A DNA stretch of 54,027 bases, taken from positions 1 to 54,027 of the forward strand of contig JBCBQC010000040.1 of the NCBI GenBank assembly GCA_039820405.1, given 5' to 3'. Position numbers and translations under genes: made by a program. Positions within the stretch are counted from its first letter, which is position 1; every line of letters begins with the position of its first letter. Positions 36,301 to 44,300 of this stretch are shown here, in pieces. This stretch comes from CALLVY01 sp937899855 (GTDB taxonomy: Bacteria; Bacteroidota; Bacteroidia; Chitinophagales; Saprospiraceae). The notes beneath the pieces were generated by a model that saw only the letters and a program-made list of their open reading frames with translations, was not told the DNA's origin and made no database searches.

Positions 36301-37338
36301 CAGCCCAATACGGACCTCCAATTTATTTCGCGGGTGTTGACCATCGAGGGCCAACGCCACACGTTTAACGACCAGCCCCAGATCGTCTCCGAATACGACG
36401 TACCCGCCGATGCTTGGTACTACCGTCAGAACGCTAGCCCCGTGATGCCCTACTCCGTACTGATGGAGGTGGCGCTACAGCCCTGTGGTTTTCTGGGTGC
36501 TTATCTGGGCAGTACTTTGGGCGCCTCGGAGGTGGATCTATTTTTCCGCAATCTGGATGGCGACGGCGAACTCTTACGCGAGGTCGACCTACGTGGGAAG
36601 ACGGTCCTCAACCGGGCCGTACTGGTAAGCCACACCAATCTTGCGGGCACCGTTCTCCAACGCTATACCTTCGAACTTTCCGTTGATGGTACGCCCTTTT
36701 ACCGTGGCAATTCCTCCTTTGGCTTCTTCACCAAGGCTGACCTATCGAGCCAGAGTGGCTTGGACCAGGGGCAGCACTTGCCCTCCTGGCTGGCACAACA
36801 GCCCGAGGAGCTGACGGGAAAGGTGCAGTTTAAGCTGGATTCGCTCTTTGGAAAGCTGAAATTATTCCGTTCGACCAACCCACAATCGCCACAGCTACAC
36901 CTGGCCGAGGACCAATTACACCTGCTGGATACCGCTACGGTGGTCAAAGACGGAGGGAAATACGGCAAGGGTTATGTACACGCGAGCAAATGGGTCTTGC
37001 CCCACGATTGGTTCTTTACCTGCCATTTTTATCAAGACCCCGTCATGCCCGGATCCTTGGGCGTAGAGGCGATCTACGAGGCCATCCAGATTTTTGTGCT
37101 CCAGCAGGAATTGGCGAAGGACCTCAAGGAGGTGCGTTTCCAACACTTGCCCAATCACCAAACGGTGTGGAAATACCGCGGACAAATCCTCCAGCAGGAC
37201 CCTGAGATGCACTTGGAGGTACACGTGGCATCGGTCGAACGTACGACGGAAGGATTGATCATTCGCGCGGATGCCAGTTTGTGGAAGGGAACTCTGCGGA
37301 TCTACGAGGTGACGCAACTGGCCGTTTTGGTTGGGTAG
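30388..37338 (+). CDS. pfaC: PfaC-type PUFA synthase with built-in acyltransferase (KS-CLF-AT-DH-DH)
   Basis: 2316 residues from an ATG directly abutting the pfaA stop. Domain order: ketosynthase (about 15-460; DAACASS with Cys211, CHATGTPLGD, SNMGHLLTAAG); chain-length factor (about 480-960), a KS-like fold in which SSNENAV replaces the active-site stretch so that Glu688 stands where Cys would be; acyltransferase-like domain (about 1055-1430; LLYPGSGSAYPLMG, GFSMG with Ser1160), equivalent to PfaB; then two FabA-like double-hot-dog dehydratases, DH1 (about 1525-1920; CHFRDDEVLAGSLQAEG, His1809) and DH2 (about 1940-2316; CHFYQDPVMPGSLGVEA, His2213). The FabA-type dehydratases dehydrate and isomerise to give cis double bonds. 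In gamma-proteobacteria AT is a separate PfaB; fusion between CLF and DH is known from myxobacterial-type clusters. No AGPAT domain follows DH2. Confidence 0.93.
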   Translation: MKQTANVKGAVAPKAKIAVIGMSGLFPGSQTLDGFWKNLVDNRDLTSLSETMDFGADPQIYYHPEKGKLDRCYSLRGGYVRDFVFDPEGYRLDPDFLRQQDPQFQWSLYVAQQALRDAQYWNRSDELRRCGVILGNLSFPTRYSRQIFAEAYAKLAESALNDLCGTHIPIPAANTDYPASLEQSLISNAPAALVAQALGLRGLHFSLDAACASSLYAVKLACDELHNGKADMMLAGAVSGADPLFIHMGFSYFHAYARHGEKSIPMDRQSGGLTSAEGAGVVVLKRLADAQRDGDRVLALIDGVGLSNDGKGKFLLSPNPKGQKLAFERAYQQCELQPSDIDYLECHATGTPLGDKTEINSIADFFVTEGADAPLLGSAKSNMGHLLTAAGMAGMIKVILAMQKRYLPASIQIDAPVESENGSIGGDQMVRKNREWPHSDRLPHAGINAFGFGGTNAHLILSAYDAATESSPLPAPAPAQAMAITGMELHVGACERLVDFYLALVRGEDFFRSLPPKRWKGMEQILEKDEQWALPTEDSFRGAWLESYDLDLLRFKIQPKEAERLTYQQTLLLKVAYEALKDAGMESLAGKGANVAVITAMESELEIHHRMGRWDLSWQVNQALSQAGFELETAREAQLTRALKNAVFQAHEDHSPSEHTGFIGNIMSSRISALMDFTGPAFTISSNENAVYKGLEVARNLLASGEVDAVVLGAIDLTGSVESLLSRRALHPVSGKGPSPAWERDTQGWTIGEGAGAIVLRRAEDTTKTDRVYARLDDLVLVQSERTDARGRSTAATVQRAAERVLDAQGLTASDIGYLEISGNGITADDEAEIEGLSRVYQNQAEGLTCAIGNSKAYLGHTFSASGIVAIIQTALALYQRLLPSIPHWRAPKRPDLLAQSAFYFPSTARPWIPEPGQTHLRAAINGIASDGTVAHLLLSEADHPGGDKASFYSLHGGERLFPLRADRVEQALEQLQSWPTQWSDRSLAQWSDHCCQEYLASEGGKTVVLVAADKVALQREIAFYQKLLAAHWDGEKPLATPAGSYFSPQALGPQGKLALLYPGSGSAYPLMGADLFQAFPSLYDYVVAQVSDPNQAFFPKDLYPRSQVALDAAALRAKTQDLQTKALPMMAIGVTFSAAYTELLQNHLGVRADSVMGFSMGATSAMWYSQGIWDAQYTVEKFIEAPLFQQRVGGKMDLLGEHWQLPAAEAKARWGSVLLKLPQGIPGFTDLKAWFAAKIAPRTDRVWLTFIHTDWEVILSGDRKLLNEILGQAGLTGMDLTINNVVHHDFCRRVEPELLEMHHLPMERRAEKTFYSGITGRPLELTPEALARHATEVCCRPVDWPFLIRRMAEDGHRVFIELGARAFCARWNEEILTDTSTVSLAIDRKGNSTLKNISHLVARLLAHEVPLDLNHFYQKASDTPKVKRTLKKRLQLGGSRYRAAVRAALGTEKLKLTKIAVPQARLALAGVGAGEFLPPPSTMEKTQSTDMIIEEKQLLRRAENGLVIQDYDDPNYLKDKTVIWDEEDLLTFATGKISDVFGEEYAIIDTYPRRVMLPMPPYLLVSRVTKLDAKTHEFKPSTITTEYDIPIGSDFTTDQQIPWAVAVESGQCDLLLISYLGIDFQAKGNYRYRLLDCTLTFLDDLPYEGQTLRYDISINSFVRNGNNLLFFFSYRCYVEDRMVLKMDNGCAGFFSPEDLAQGQGVVYKEEYLEAKAQRPQTYFPPLLHCDKTAFTHADLLALTEGDLQSCFGPAYDPIGRNISLRLPPKAILMLDRITKVDPRGGSCGLGYIEAVKDLVADDWYFPCHFRDDEVLAGSLQAEGGGQLLRFFMLYLGMQRLTKDARFQPVLDLPQKVICRKEVPAKTAELTYRMDVREIGLVPEPYVVADLEIIYNDTVAVFFENLGLRLQEKSTPTYLKPTENLVEGVYVKPVAGEVLLNEYHVTQFALGPVRQCFGEEYRVFEGRDLSRQPNTDLQFISRVLTIEGQRHTFNDQPQIVSEYDVPADAWYYRQNASPVMPYSVLMEVALQPCGFLGAYLGSTLGASEVDLFFRNLDGDGELLREVDLRGKTVLNRAVLVSHTNLAGTVLQRYTFELSVDGTPFYRGNSSFGFFTKADLSSQSGLDQGQHLPSWLAQQPEELTGKVQFKLDSLFGKLKLFRSTNPQSPQLHLAEDQLHLLDTATVVKDGGKYGKGYVHASKWVLPHDWFFTCHFYQDPVMPGSLGVEAIYEAIQIFVLQQELAKDLKEVRFQHLPNHQTVWKYRGQILQQDPEMHLEVHVASVERTTEGLIIRADASLWKGTLRIYEVTQLAVLVG

Positions 37339-37413
37339 GTCACTTTTTTTAATTTTTTTATCAGCTGATAGTCAGCTGCTTAGTGTAAAATATATTTAAA
37401 ATTTAAAATTGAT

Positions 37414-37619
37414 TTTATGGAATTTTCGGGCAAAAAGCGTCTATGTACCGCTATTCTTGCTGAAATGAAAAGGTATACCGAGGTGAGAGGAGCAATCATT
37501 TGATCTTCTGCGGCGGAAGGGCCCGTAGCGAGTGGGGGAGGGGTATGGCCTCATCTCACTGGTGAATGGGCCGAAATGCCGGCGGAGGCGGGAGGGTGGG
37601 CCCACCCACTTGCCCCAAA
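37414..37619 (+). repeat. Dispersed ~200-bp intergenic repeat, copy B
   Basis: Starts tttatggaatt (37414-37424), then 10 nt, then aagcgtctatgta (37435-37447). It ends with the perfect palindrome gggtgggcccaccc (37594-37607) and ccccaaa. It occupies the centre of the 371-bp gap between pfaC and pfaD (37339-37709). The gap also holds a 7-bp inverted repeat, cagctga/tcagctg (37362-37378), preceded by T-runs. An in-frame ATG at 37566, 48 codons before the proper pfaD start, falls inside the repeat and is not a credible start. Confidence 0.8.
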
Positions 37620-37709
37620 CTTTGTCCGCTTCCCAAATTTTTCCTTTTCCTCCACCATTCCTCCGATTTCATCGAATCAATTATAACACAATACTTTCAA
37701 TTTTGTCAC

Positions 37710-39365
37710 ATGTCTGAAATGCTTACTGCTGCCACGACTACCTCCCCAGCGCTTCAATACACCGGGTCCACTCCGACCAGTAAGTGGTTTGGGAGTTCCG
37801 AGGCCTTGCACTTTTCTACGGTGGGCGTCCGCCGCCGCCTTTGGGATTTTTCTCGGACGGCCTACCTCATTCGCGATGCCCAGGGGCGGGTTGGTATAGC
37901 CGACCGCCTCGGAACCGACCGGAAGGAAGACCTGCAAAGCCACGAGCTCCTGGCCACCCTGCCCCCTATCGATCCGGCGCAGTTGGGAGATCCCTCCTTC
38001 CGACAGGATTACGGACTCCGTTACAACTACATGGCCGGTGCCATGGCCAACGGGATCGCCTCGGAGGAATTGGTCATCGCGCTCGGCCGTGCGGGCATGC
38101 TCGCCTCCTTTGGAGCTGGCGGTTTGGTCTCCCAACGCATCGAACGGGCCATCGACCGCATCCAAGCGGAGCTACCCAATGGACCCTACGCCTTTAATCT
38201 GATTCACAGCCCCAACGAGGTAGCCCTCGAACGCGATGCCACGGCGCTGTTTCTCCGCAAGGGAATCAAGGTGATCGAAGCCTCCGCTTTTATGGACCTG
38301 ACGCCTTTTGTGGTCTACTACCGCGTAGCCGGACTGTCTCGAAATCCCGACGGCAGCGTACGGATCGGCAATCGAGTGATCGCCAAGGTGTCCCGTTTGC
38401 CCGTGGCAGAAAAATTTATGAGCCCCGCTCCCGAAGCCCTCCTGCGGCAGTTGATGGAGGAAGGTAAAATTACGGCGGAACAGGCCCAACTGGCGGCATC
38501 CGTCCCGATGGCCGATGACATCACGGTAGAAGCCGATTCGGGGGGGCATACCGATAATCGCTCCCTGGTTTGCCTGCTGCCTTCCATGCTTACCCTTCGC
38601 GATCGAGTGCAGGCCACTCATCAGTACGCCCAGCCCGTGCGGGTGGGGGCGAGTGGGGGGATCAGTACCCCCGAATCGGTATGGTCGGCCTACGCGATGG
38701 GGGCGGCATACGTACTGACGGGGTCGATCAATCAAGCTTGTCGGGAGTCGGGTTCTTCGGATCACGTCCGGCGCGTACTGGCGCAAGCGGGCATGGCCGA
38801 TATCATGATGGCGCCCGCCTCGGATATGTTTGAGCTGGGAGTCAAGCTGCAGGTGCTCAAGAAGGGGACCCTCTTCGGGCTCCGGGCGCAAAAATTGTAC
38901 GATCTGTATTTGGCCTACGATGGCATCGAAGCGCTCCCGGAGCGCGAACGGGCGAACTTGGAGAAGACGATCTTCCGCGATAGCCTGGACAATATCTGGC
39001 GGGCTTGCGTGGAATTTTTTGAAGCGCGCGATCCGGAGCAAATTTCCCGAGCCCTGGACCAACCCAAGCGGCGCATGGCGCTGATCTTCCGCTGGTACTT
39101 GGGTTTGTCGTCCTCCTGGGCCAACCGCGGGGAAAAAGGGCGGGAACTGGATTACCAAATTTGGTGTGGTCCCGCAATGGGGGCCTTCAATGAATGGGCA
39201 CGGGGTACCCACCTGGAAAACTGGGAAAATCGCTACGTTGCCGAAGTGGCCCAGCAGCTCCTGATGGGGGCTTGTTACCTCCAGCGTTTGCAGTATTTGG
39301 AGATGCACGGCATTCGCTCGGCCGCAAATGTCCGGCGTAGCTTTCGGGAAAGCAGCCAAATCTAG
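37710..39365 (+). CDS. pfaD: PfaD, PUFA synthase enoyl reductase
   Basis: 551 residues from ATG 37710 (MSEMLTAATTT). The upstream in-frame ATG at 37566 lies in a dispersed repeat and gives a Pro/Gly-rich leader unlike the family. PfaD is an FMN-dependent TIM-barrel reductase related to 2-nitropropane dioxygenase/FabK that saturates selected double bonds during PUFA synthesis. Visible motifs are the N-terminal WFGSSEALHFST, YMAGAMANGIASEELVIALGRAGMLASFGAGG, the strand-end HSPNEVALE, EADSGGHTDNR with the family His, VGASGGISTPESVWSAYAMGAAYVLTGSINQ (phosphate binding) and the PfaD tail DYQIWCGPAMGAFNEWARGTHLE. The length is normal for the family. It follows PfaA and PfaC in the usual order but is separated by 371 bp with a repeat, so it probably has its own promoter. 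A terminator-like hairpin lies 46 bp downstream. Confidence 0.95.
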   Translation: MSEMLTAATTTSPALQYTGSTPTSKWFGSSEALHFSTVGVRRRLWDFSRTAYLIRDAQGRVGIADRLGTDRKEDLQSHELLATLPPIDPAQLGDPSFRQDYGLRYNYMAGAMANGIASEELVIALGRAGMLASFGAGGLVSQRIERAIDRIQAELPNGPYAFNLIHSPNEVALERDATALFLRKGIKVIEASAFMDLTPFVVYYRVAGLSRNPDGSVRIGNRVIAKVSRLPVAEKFMSPAPEALLRQLMEEGKITAEQAQLAASVPMADDITVEADSGGHTDNRSLVCLLPSMLTLRDRVQATHQYAQPVRVGASGGISTPESVWSAYAMGAAYVLTGSINQACRESGSSDHVRRVLAQAGMADIMMAPASDMFELGVKLQVLKKGTLFGLRAQKLYDLYLAYDGIEALPERERANLEKTIFRDSLDNIWRACVEFFEARDPEQISRALDQPKRRMALIFRWYLGLSSSWANRGEKGRELDYQIWCGPAMGAFNEWARGTHLENWENRYVAEVAQQLLMGACYLQRLQYLEMHGIRSAANVRRSFRESSQI

Positions 39366-39410
39366 CGAATCTTTTCGCCCAAACAGTCCAATTATTAACT
39401 TTTTTTGATA

Positions 39411-39453
39411 AGCTCTAGCGATTATTCGCTAGGGCTAAGCCTATTTCTTTTTT
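39411..39453 (+). terminator. Hairpin terminator after pfaD
   Basis: agctctagcga (39411-39421) pairs with tcgctagggct (39426-39436) over 11 bp with one T-G wobble and the 4-nt loop ttat. The T-rich tatttcttttttg follows after a few bases. This probably ends the PUFA cluster transcript. Confidence 0.6.
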
Positions 39454-39501
39454 GTCCTCGAAATTATGGATAGGCACTAGGTTGAAGTGAATCTCAATGG
39501 C

Positions 39502-39509
39502 TATATTTG
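39502..39509 (+). promoter_or_regulatory. Bacteroidota -7 promoter box (TATATTTG) of the sigma factor gene
   Basis: A perfect TAnnTTTG, with a TTG at 39482-39484 (17-bp spacing, slightly short) as a possible -33 element. It lies 3' of an in-frame ATG at 39497 and 26 bp before ATG 39536, which favours the later start codon. Confidence 0.45.
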
Positions 39510-39535
39510 CCAGCGAGTGTGGACCAAAACTGGAA

Positions 39536-40153
39536 ATGATGAACAGTCCCGAAGTGTCTGTCTTTGATTACAAGCCTCTTTTACTAGCCATTGCCGTTGA
39601 ATTTTTGGGGAATTTCAAGGACGCTGAGGACGCCGTACAAGATACCTATCTGCGTTGGTTTGAACGCGATACTTCCCAAGTGGTAAAGATCAAGCCCTAC
39701 CTGATCGCAACGCTAAAAAACGTTTGTTTTGACTGGTCAAAACAAACCCAGCGGTTTTGGGATTTTCAAAAAGAGATTCTCGAGATGGCCCCCGCCAAGG
39801 AAAGCATTCTTCCCGCCCAATGGCTAGAATTTGACATGGACAAAGAATTGTCGCGCGCCTACGAGGCGATGACGCGCAAGCTCAATATTTCCGAAAAATC
39901 CGTCTTCTTGCTCCGTGAGGTTTTTAACTTTGACTACCAGGACATTGCCGAGATCGTTGGAAAAAAGACGGAGAACTGCCGGAAAATTCTCGATCGGGCC
40001 AAAAAGCGCCTTCAGGAAAATACCGAGCGTTTTAAGGTGGAGGCGGAAAAGAGCCGCCAATCCTTCTTGGCCTTTCAGGAGGCTTGCCGCAACGGTAAGA
40101 TGAGCGAGCTGGTACAGTCCCTGGCGTACGAGATGGAAGACAAAAAAAATTAA
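39536..40153 (+). CDS. ECF sigma factor, SigJ/ECF41-like with truncated C-terminal extension
   Basis: 205 residues if started at ATG 39536 (ATG 39539 is equally possible). The ATG at 39497 would add 13 residues but lies before the likely -7 box. Sigma region 2 is FDYKPLLLAIAVEFLGNFKDAEDAVQDTYLRWF, with the usual acidic DAEDAVQDT helix. Region 4 is EKSVFLLREVFNFDYQDIAEIVGKKTENCRKILDRAKKRL, and the FLLREVF..DY..IAEI..K....CR pattern is that of SigJ/ECF41 factors. These normally continue into a SnoaL-like domain of about 100 residues that tunes activity. Here only its first helix seems present (FLAFQEACRNGKMSELVQSLAYE) before the stop, so the regulatory domain is truncated or absent. No anti-sigma gene is adjacent. 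The transporter gene starts 9 bp downstream and may be co-transcribed. Confidence 0.8.
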   Translation: MMNSPEVSVFDYKPLLLAIAVEFLGNFKDAEDAVQDTYLRWFERDTSQVVKIKPYLIATLKNVCFDWSKQTQRFWDFQKEILEMAPAKESILPAQWLEFDMDKELSRAYEAMTRKLNISEKSVFLLREVFNFDYQDIAEIVGKKTENCRKILDRAKKRLQENTERFKVEAEKSRQSFLAFQEACRNGKMSELVQSLAYEMEDKKN

Positions 40154-40162
40154 GTACCGACT

Positions 40163-41221
40163 TTGTCGAACGAGCCCCAATACCAGCACCTCCGTCAAAA
40201 TACCTTTTTGCTTTTGCTGGCATCGGTAACCCTAGCCTTTTTCGGGCTCATCTGGGATTTCCTGCTCGCTGGATTCTGGGCCGTAGCCCTCGCCATCATC
40301 TTCAACAATTGGTTGAAAGCCTTCAACAAACGCCTTCCCACCAGCCCCAACCTCGCCGCCCTGTTTACGCTCTGCCTCATTCTACTGGTGGTCGTCATTC
40401 CCCTGATTTTTGTCGCCCTGGCCCTGGTGGGGCAAAGTCAGGAGATGTACCGCGAGATCCAGGCGGGAGATTACAACATCAACCAAATGACCGATTTGGT
40501 ATTGGAAAACATTCCTTATTTCGAATCGCTACTCACCAACTTTAACATCAACGTCAATAACTTTCGGGATCAAATCAGCAACTCCGCTGCCGAACTGCTC
40601 CAAGTCATCGGCAGTCAGGCCCTTACCTACACGCAAAACTTTCTCAACTTGATGGTGCAGTTCTTTTTGATGCTCTATCTACTGTTCTTTTTCCTCCGGG
40701 ATGGCAAGACGCTGGTCCAAGCCATCGGAGACGCTTTTCCCCTGGGGGAAGAAGTGGAGATGACACTGATGAATCGCTTTGCCTCGGTGACGCGGGCGAC
40801 CCTCAAGGGGACCCTGATCGTAGCCATGGTACAGGGAGCCATCGGAGGCATCCTCTTCTGGGCGGTGGGCATCAAGGGAGCCATTTTGTGGGGCGTTCTG
40901 ATGACCTTGCTGGCCCTCCTGCCGGTGGGCGGCAGTGCCATCGTGTGGGTACCGGCGGGAATTATCTTGCTCTTGGAAGGACAGACCATCTCCGCTATTG
41001 TCGTGTTTCTCGTGGGAAGCCTGATCATCGGCCTGATCGACAACTTCTTGCGTCCCCAATTGGTGGGTCGGGAGACGCGCATGCCCGATTACCTCATCCT
41101 CCTGGCTACCCTCGGCGGGATCGCCTGGATCGGACTGGCCGGCTTTATCCTCGGGCCGGTATTGGCCGCTTTATTCATCACCTGCTGGGAAATTATGGCC
41201 AGCGGTGGGGAAACCCGTTAA
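40163..41221 (+). CDS. AI-2E family (PerM/TqsA-like) membrane transporter
   Basis: 352 residues from a TTG start at 40163; no ATG precedes the first membrane segments. Two adjacent N-terminal hydrophobic segments (TFLLLLASVTLAFFGLIWDF and LLAGFWAVALAIIFNNWL), then LFTLCLILLVVVIPLIFVAL, are followed by a soluble stretch (about 90-165). The second membrane half contains LMVQFFLMLYLLFFFLRDG, the conserved LKGTLIVAMVQGAIGGILFW, LALLPVGGSAIVWVPAGI and the late IDNFLRPQLVG, all typical of the AI-2E/UPF0118 family. Members export autoinducer-2 or act as Na+/H+ antiporters; the substrate cannot be assigned here. The inner membrane is the expected location. It follows the sigma factor by 9 bp and is likely part of the same transcript. 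Confidence 0.9.
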   Translation: MSNEPQYQHLRQNTFLLLLASVTLAFFGLIWDFLLAGFWAVALAIIFNNWLKAFNKRLPTSPNLAALFTLCLILLVVVIPLIFVALALVGQSQEMYREIQAGDYNINQMTDLVLENIPYFESLLTNFNINVNNFRDQISNSAAELLQVIGSQALTYTQNFLNLMVQFFLMLYLLFFFLRDGKTLVQAIGDAFPLGEEVEMTLMNRFASVTRATLKGTLIVAMVQGAIGGILFWAVGIKGAILWGVLMTLLALLPVGGSAIVWVPAGIILLLEGQTISAIVVFLVGSLIIGLIDNFLRPQLVGRETRMPDYLILLATLGGIAWIGLAGFILGPVLAALFITCWEIMASGGETR

Positions 41222-41391
41222 CAAAGCGTTAAAGCACCCGTCAGCACCCACCTTTCTCCTTGCGCTACCCATCTGTGAAAATGTACGGAACATTGCCCGA
41301 CTGGCAGGGAAGACCCCGCGAAATTGTGCCCCAAAAACCCTATCTTGCTCCCCGGGAAGCCGTACAAATATTGATTCAGTAATGACCATTT

Positions 41392-44300
41392 ATGAAAAAA
41401 ATTACCGTCTTCAGCAGCGTTCTCCTTTGCCTTTTTCTCTGCAGCTTTTGTACCGCCCAAAAGAATAAGGATACCAAAAACAGCATGATCAACTACGACA
41501 ATGGTGACTACGAGGCCGCCTGGAAAACCATCGATAGTCTCGAAAACGAAGGCCTGCCCCAATCCGCCCTAGTCGAATTGGAACAATTGTACGAACGGGT
41601 AAAAGACAAGGATGATCCCACCACCATCTGGCGCTGCCTGATCTACCGCAGTAAGTACACCACCCAACTCGAAGAGGATGGCTTCGTAAAAAGTATCCAA
41701 AATCTGGAAGCCGAATTGGCCAAAGCCAGTTTTCCCCTCCAACCCCTACTGCAAAGCACCCTGGCGAGCTTGTACCGGGACTATCTCAACAATAACTTCT
41801 GGCAAATTCGAGAACGCAGCGAACGCGGCGAATTTGATCCCACTTTTGATATCCTCTCCTGGAGCCCCGGCCAGCTGATCGACCGTAGCCGTACCCTTTA
41901 CCTGGCTTCCCTGTCCGACGACCGTATCCGCACGGTGGGAATCAAGAGCCTCGACCCCATTACTTCCGTCCCCCGCGAGACCGACAATTTGCGTCCGACC
42001 CTATACGACCTGCTGGCCTTCCGCGCCATCGATCACCTTTCCTCCGGCCAATCCTTCCTCACCGAGCCGGTGTATAAGTTTAACCTCCTCCAAGCCGAAG
42101 CCCTGGCTCCCGCTGCCGACTTTATCGCTTACGAATTCAACACCCGCGACAGCAGTTCCCAACGCTACCAAACGGTCCTCCTCTTTCAAGACCTGTTGCG
42201 CCATCACCTCAAGGACGACCAACCCGAGGCTTTTATCGACGCGAATCTAAAACGGCTGACTTTTGCCTACCAACAAAGCACCCGGAGCGATAAACGAGTG
42301 CTTTATCTGAAAAGCCTGGAAGACCTGGCGCGGCAGTACGAAAAACGATTCGCCTTCGCGGAAATCTGTGCCGCCGTTGCCACCGTCTACGTAGAGCTGG
42401 CCCAAAACTACCAAGCCGGTCCGGAGGCCGAAGGGCGAGACGCCTACCTGCGAGCCTACGACTACTGCCGACGGGGCATCGAGCGTTTTCCCAAGAGCTT
42501 TGGAGCGGATCAGTGCCGAGCCATCGAAAGCCAGATTTTACAAAAAAGCCTGCGAATGCAGAGCGAGGAGGTCAACCTGCCGGAGCGTGACTTTCCCGTG
42601 CTTTTGTCCTACCGCAATGTCCAACAAGTTTGGCTCCGCATCGTCCCGCTCTCCGATTCGGACTGGGACAAATACCAGGACCGGAGTTACGGTGAGCAAC
42701 TGCCTTTTCTAAGAAAATTACCCGCCCAAAAAACCTGGTCGATTGACCTGCCCAATCCCCAAGATTACCACCAACATTCGGTGGAGGTAAAGGTGGATGG
42801 GTTGCCCGTCGGTCGCTACGCCATTTTGGTGGCGGACAACGAGGCCTTTACGGAAAAAGAACACGCGGTGGGTTACCTCTTTACCCAGATTACCCAGCTC
42901 ACGCTGATGCAGCGACCCGGCGGTCGGGGCAACTACGAATTCGTGGTGGCGGACCGCAGTACGGGTGCTCCCGTGGCGGGGGCTACCATCCAGACCTACC
43001 TCCAGGGAAACCGCAACGGTGGTCGGCGTTGGATTTGGAGTAAGGGGCCCCTGGGGCAGACCGATGCCGATGGCTACCTCAGTATGTCCATTACCGAGCG
43101 GAAGGGCTTTACTGTGGAGGTGAAAAAAGACGCCGATCGCTACGTCCCAGAACAACGTCTGCGGACCTATTTTGAATCCGAGCGTTCCCCCCAACGGTTT
43201 ACCCAATTTTTTCTCGACCGGCAAATTTACCGCCCCGGTCAAACCATCTACTTCAAAGCTCTGGTGATGGAGAAAGACGCGCAGGGTAAACCCCGGATTC
43301 TCCGCAACGAGCGGGTAACCATTCAGTTTTTTGATGCCAATTACCAGGTCGTGGAAACGGTTGAGTTGCGCACCAACCGATTTGGCTCAGTACAGGGTAG
43401 CTTTACCGCACCCCGGATTGGTCTGCTGGGGCAGATGCGGCTCAATAGTACGCCCAATGGTTCGATCAGCTTCCGGGTGGAAGAATACAAACGCCCCAAA
43501 TTTGAAGTGGTGATCGACCAACCGGAGCGGGCTTACCGATTGGGGGAGCGAGTGGTAGTAAAGGGAAATGCCAAGGCCTACGCCGGCAACAATATCGATG
43601 GGGCGCAGGTCCAGTACCGGGTGGTTCGCCGGGTATCCTATCCTTATTTTCCCTGGTGGCGCTGGTCCTCCTGGCGTCCCCAACGCCCCGAAATGGAAAT
43701 CCTAAACGGCGTAACGACAACCGGGGCCGACGGTAGTTTTGAAGTGGCTTTCGTCGCCGAGGCCGATCCCACCAGCAATCCAAAATACCGAGCCCAATTT
43801 GACTTTCAGATTCTCGCCGACGTCACCGACCCCGCGGGGGAAACCCGCAGTGGCTCCACCAAGGTATCCGTAGGTTATTTGGCCCTCAAAATAGACCTGC
43901 CCCTGGCCAAAGAGATCGACCTCAACGAATTGGATTCCCTAAGCCTTAGCACCACCAATTTGAGTGGTGTCTTCGAAGCAGCGGAAGGACGAATCATCAT
44001 CGAAAAACTGGGTGCGCCCGCGCGCGAGTGGGTGGACAAGCGCTGGCCAACGCCCGATCAGCAACTGTACTCCCAAGAGGAGTACTACCAATTTTTTCCC
44101 CATTTGGCCCAGGGAGACGAAAACCGACCCGAAAACTTTCCCGTCGAGCGGGCCATCGAACAAAACGTTTTCAATACCGCCAATTCCAAGCGGATTCCCC
44201 TGGATCGGGGCCGTTACGAGGTGGGTTGGTACAAACTGACCTTGCGGACGCAGGATCGTTACGGTGCTAAATTGGAGCAGGAAAAATACTTTCAAATTTA

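Noticed and set aside
37362..37378. Terminator after pfaC (cagctga/tcagctg)
   Set aside because: The T-runs lie before the hairpin on the plus strand, not after it, so it does not have terminator geometry. An operator is possible but unsupported.
37566..37709. Longer N-terminus for PfaD
   Set aside because: The ATG lies in a dispersed repeat and the added 48 residues are Gly/Pro/Phe-rich and unlike PfaD. ATG 37710 fits the family start.
38172..39359. 395-codon open frame on the minus strand
   Set aside because: It is antisense to pfaD, which is fully conserved in the sense frame.
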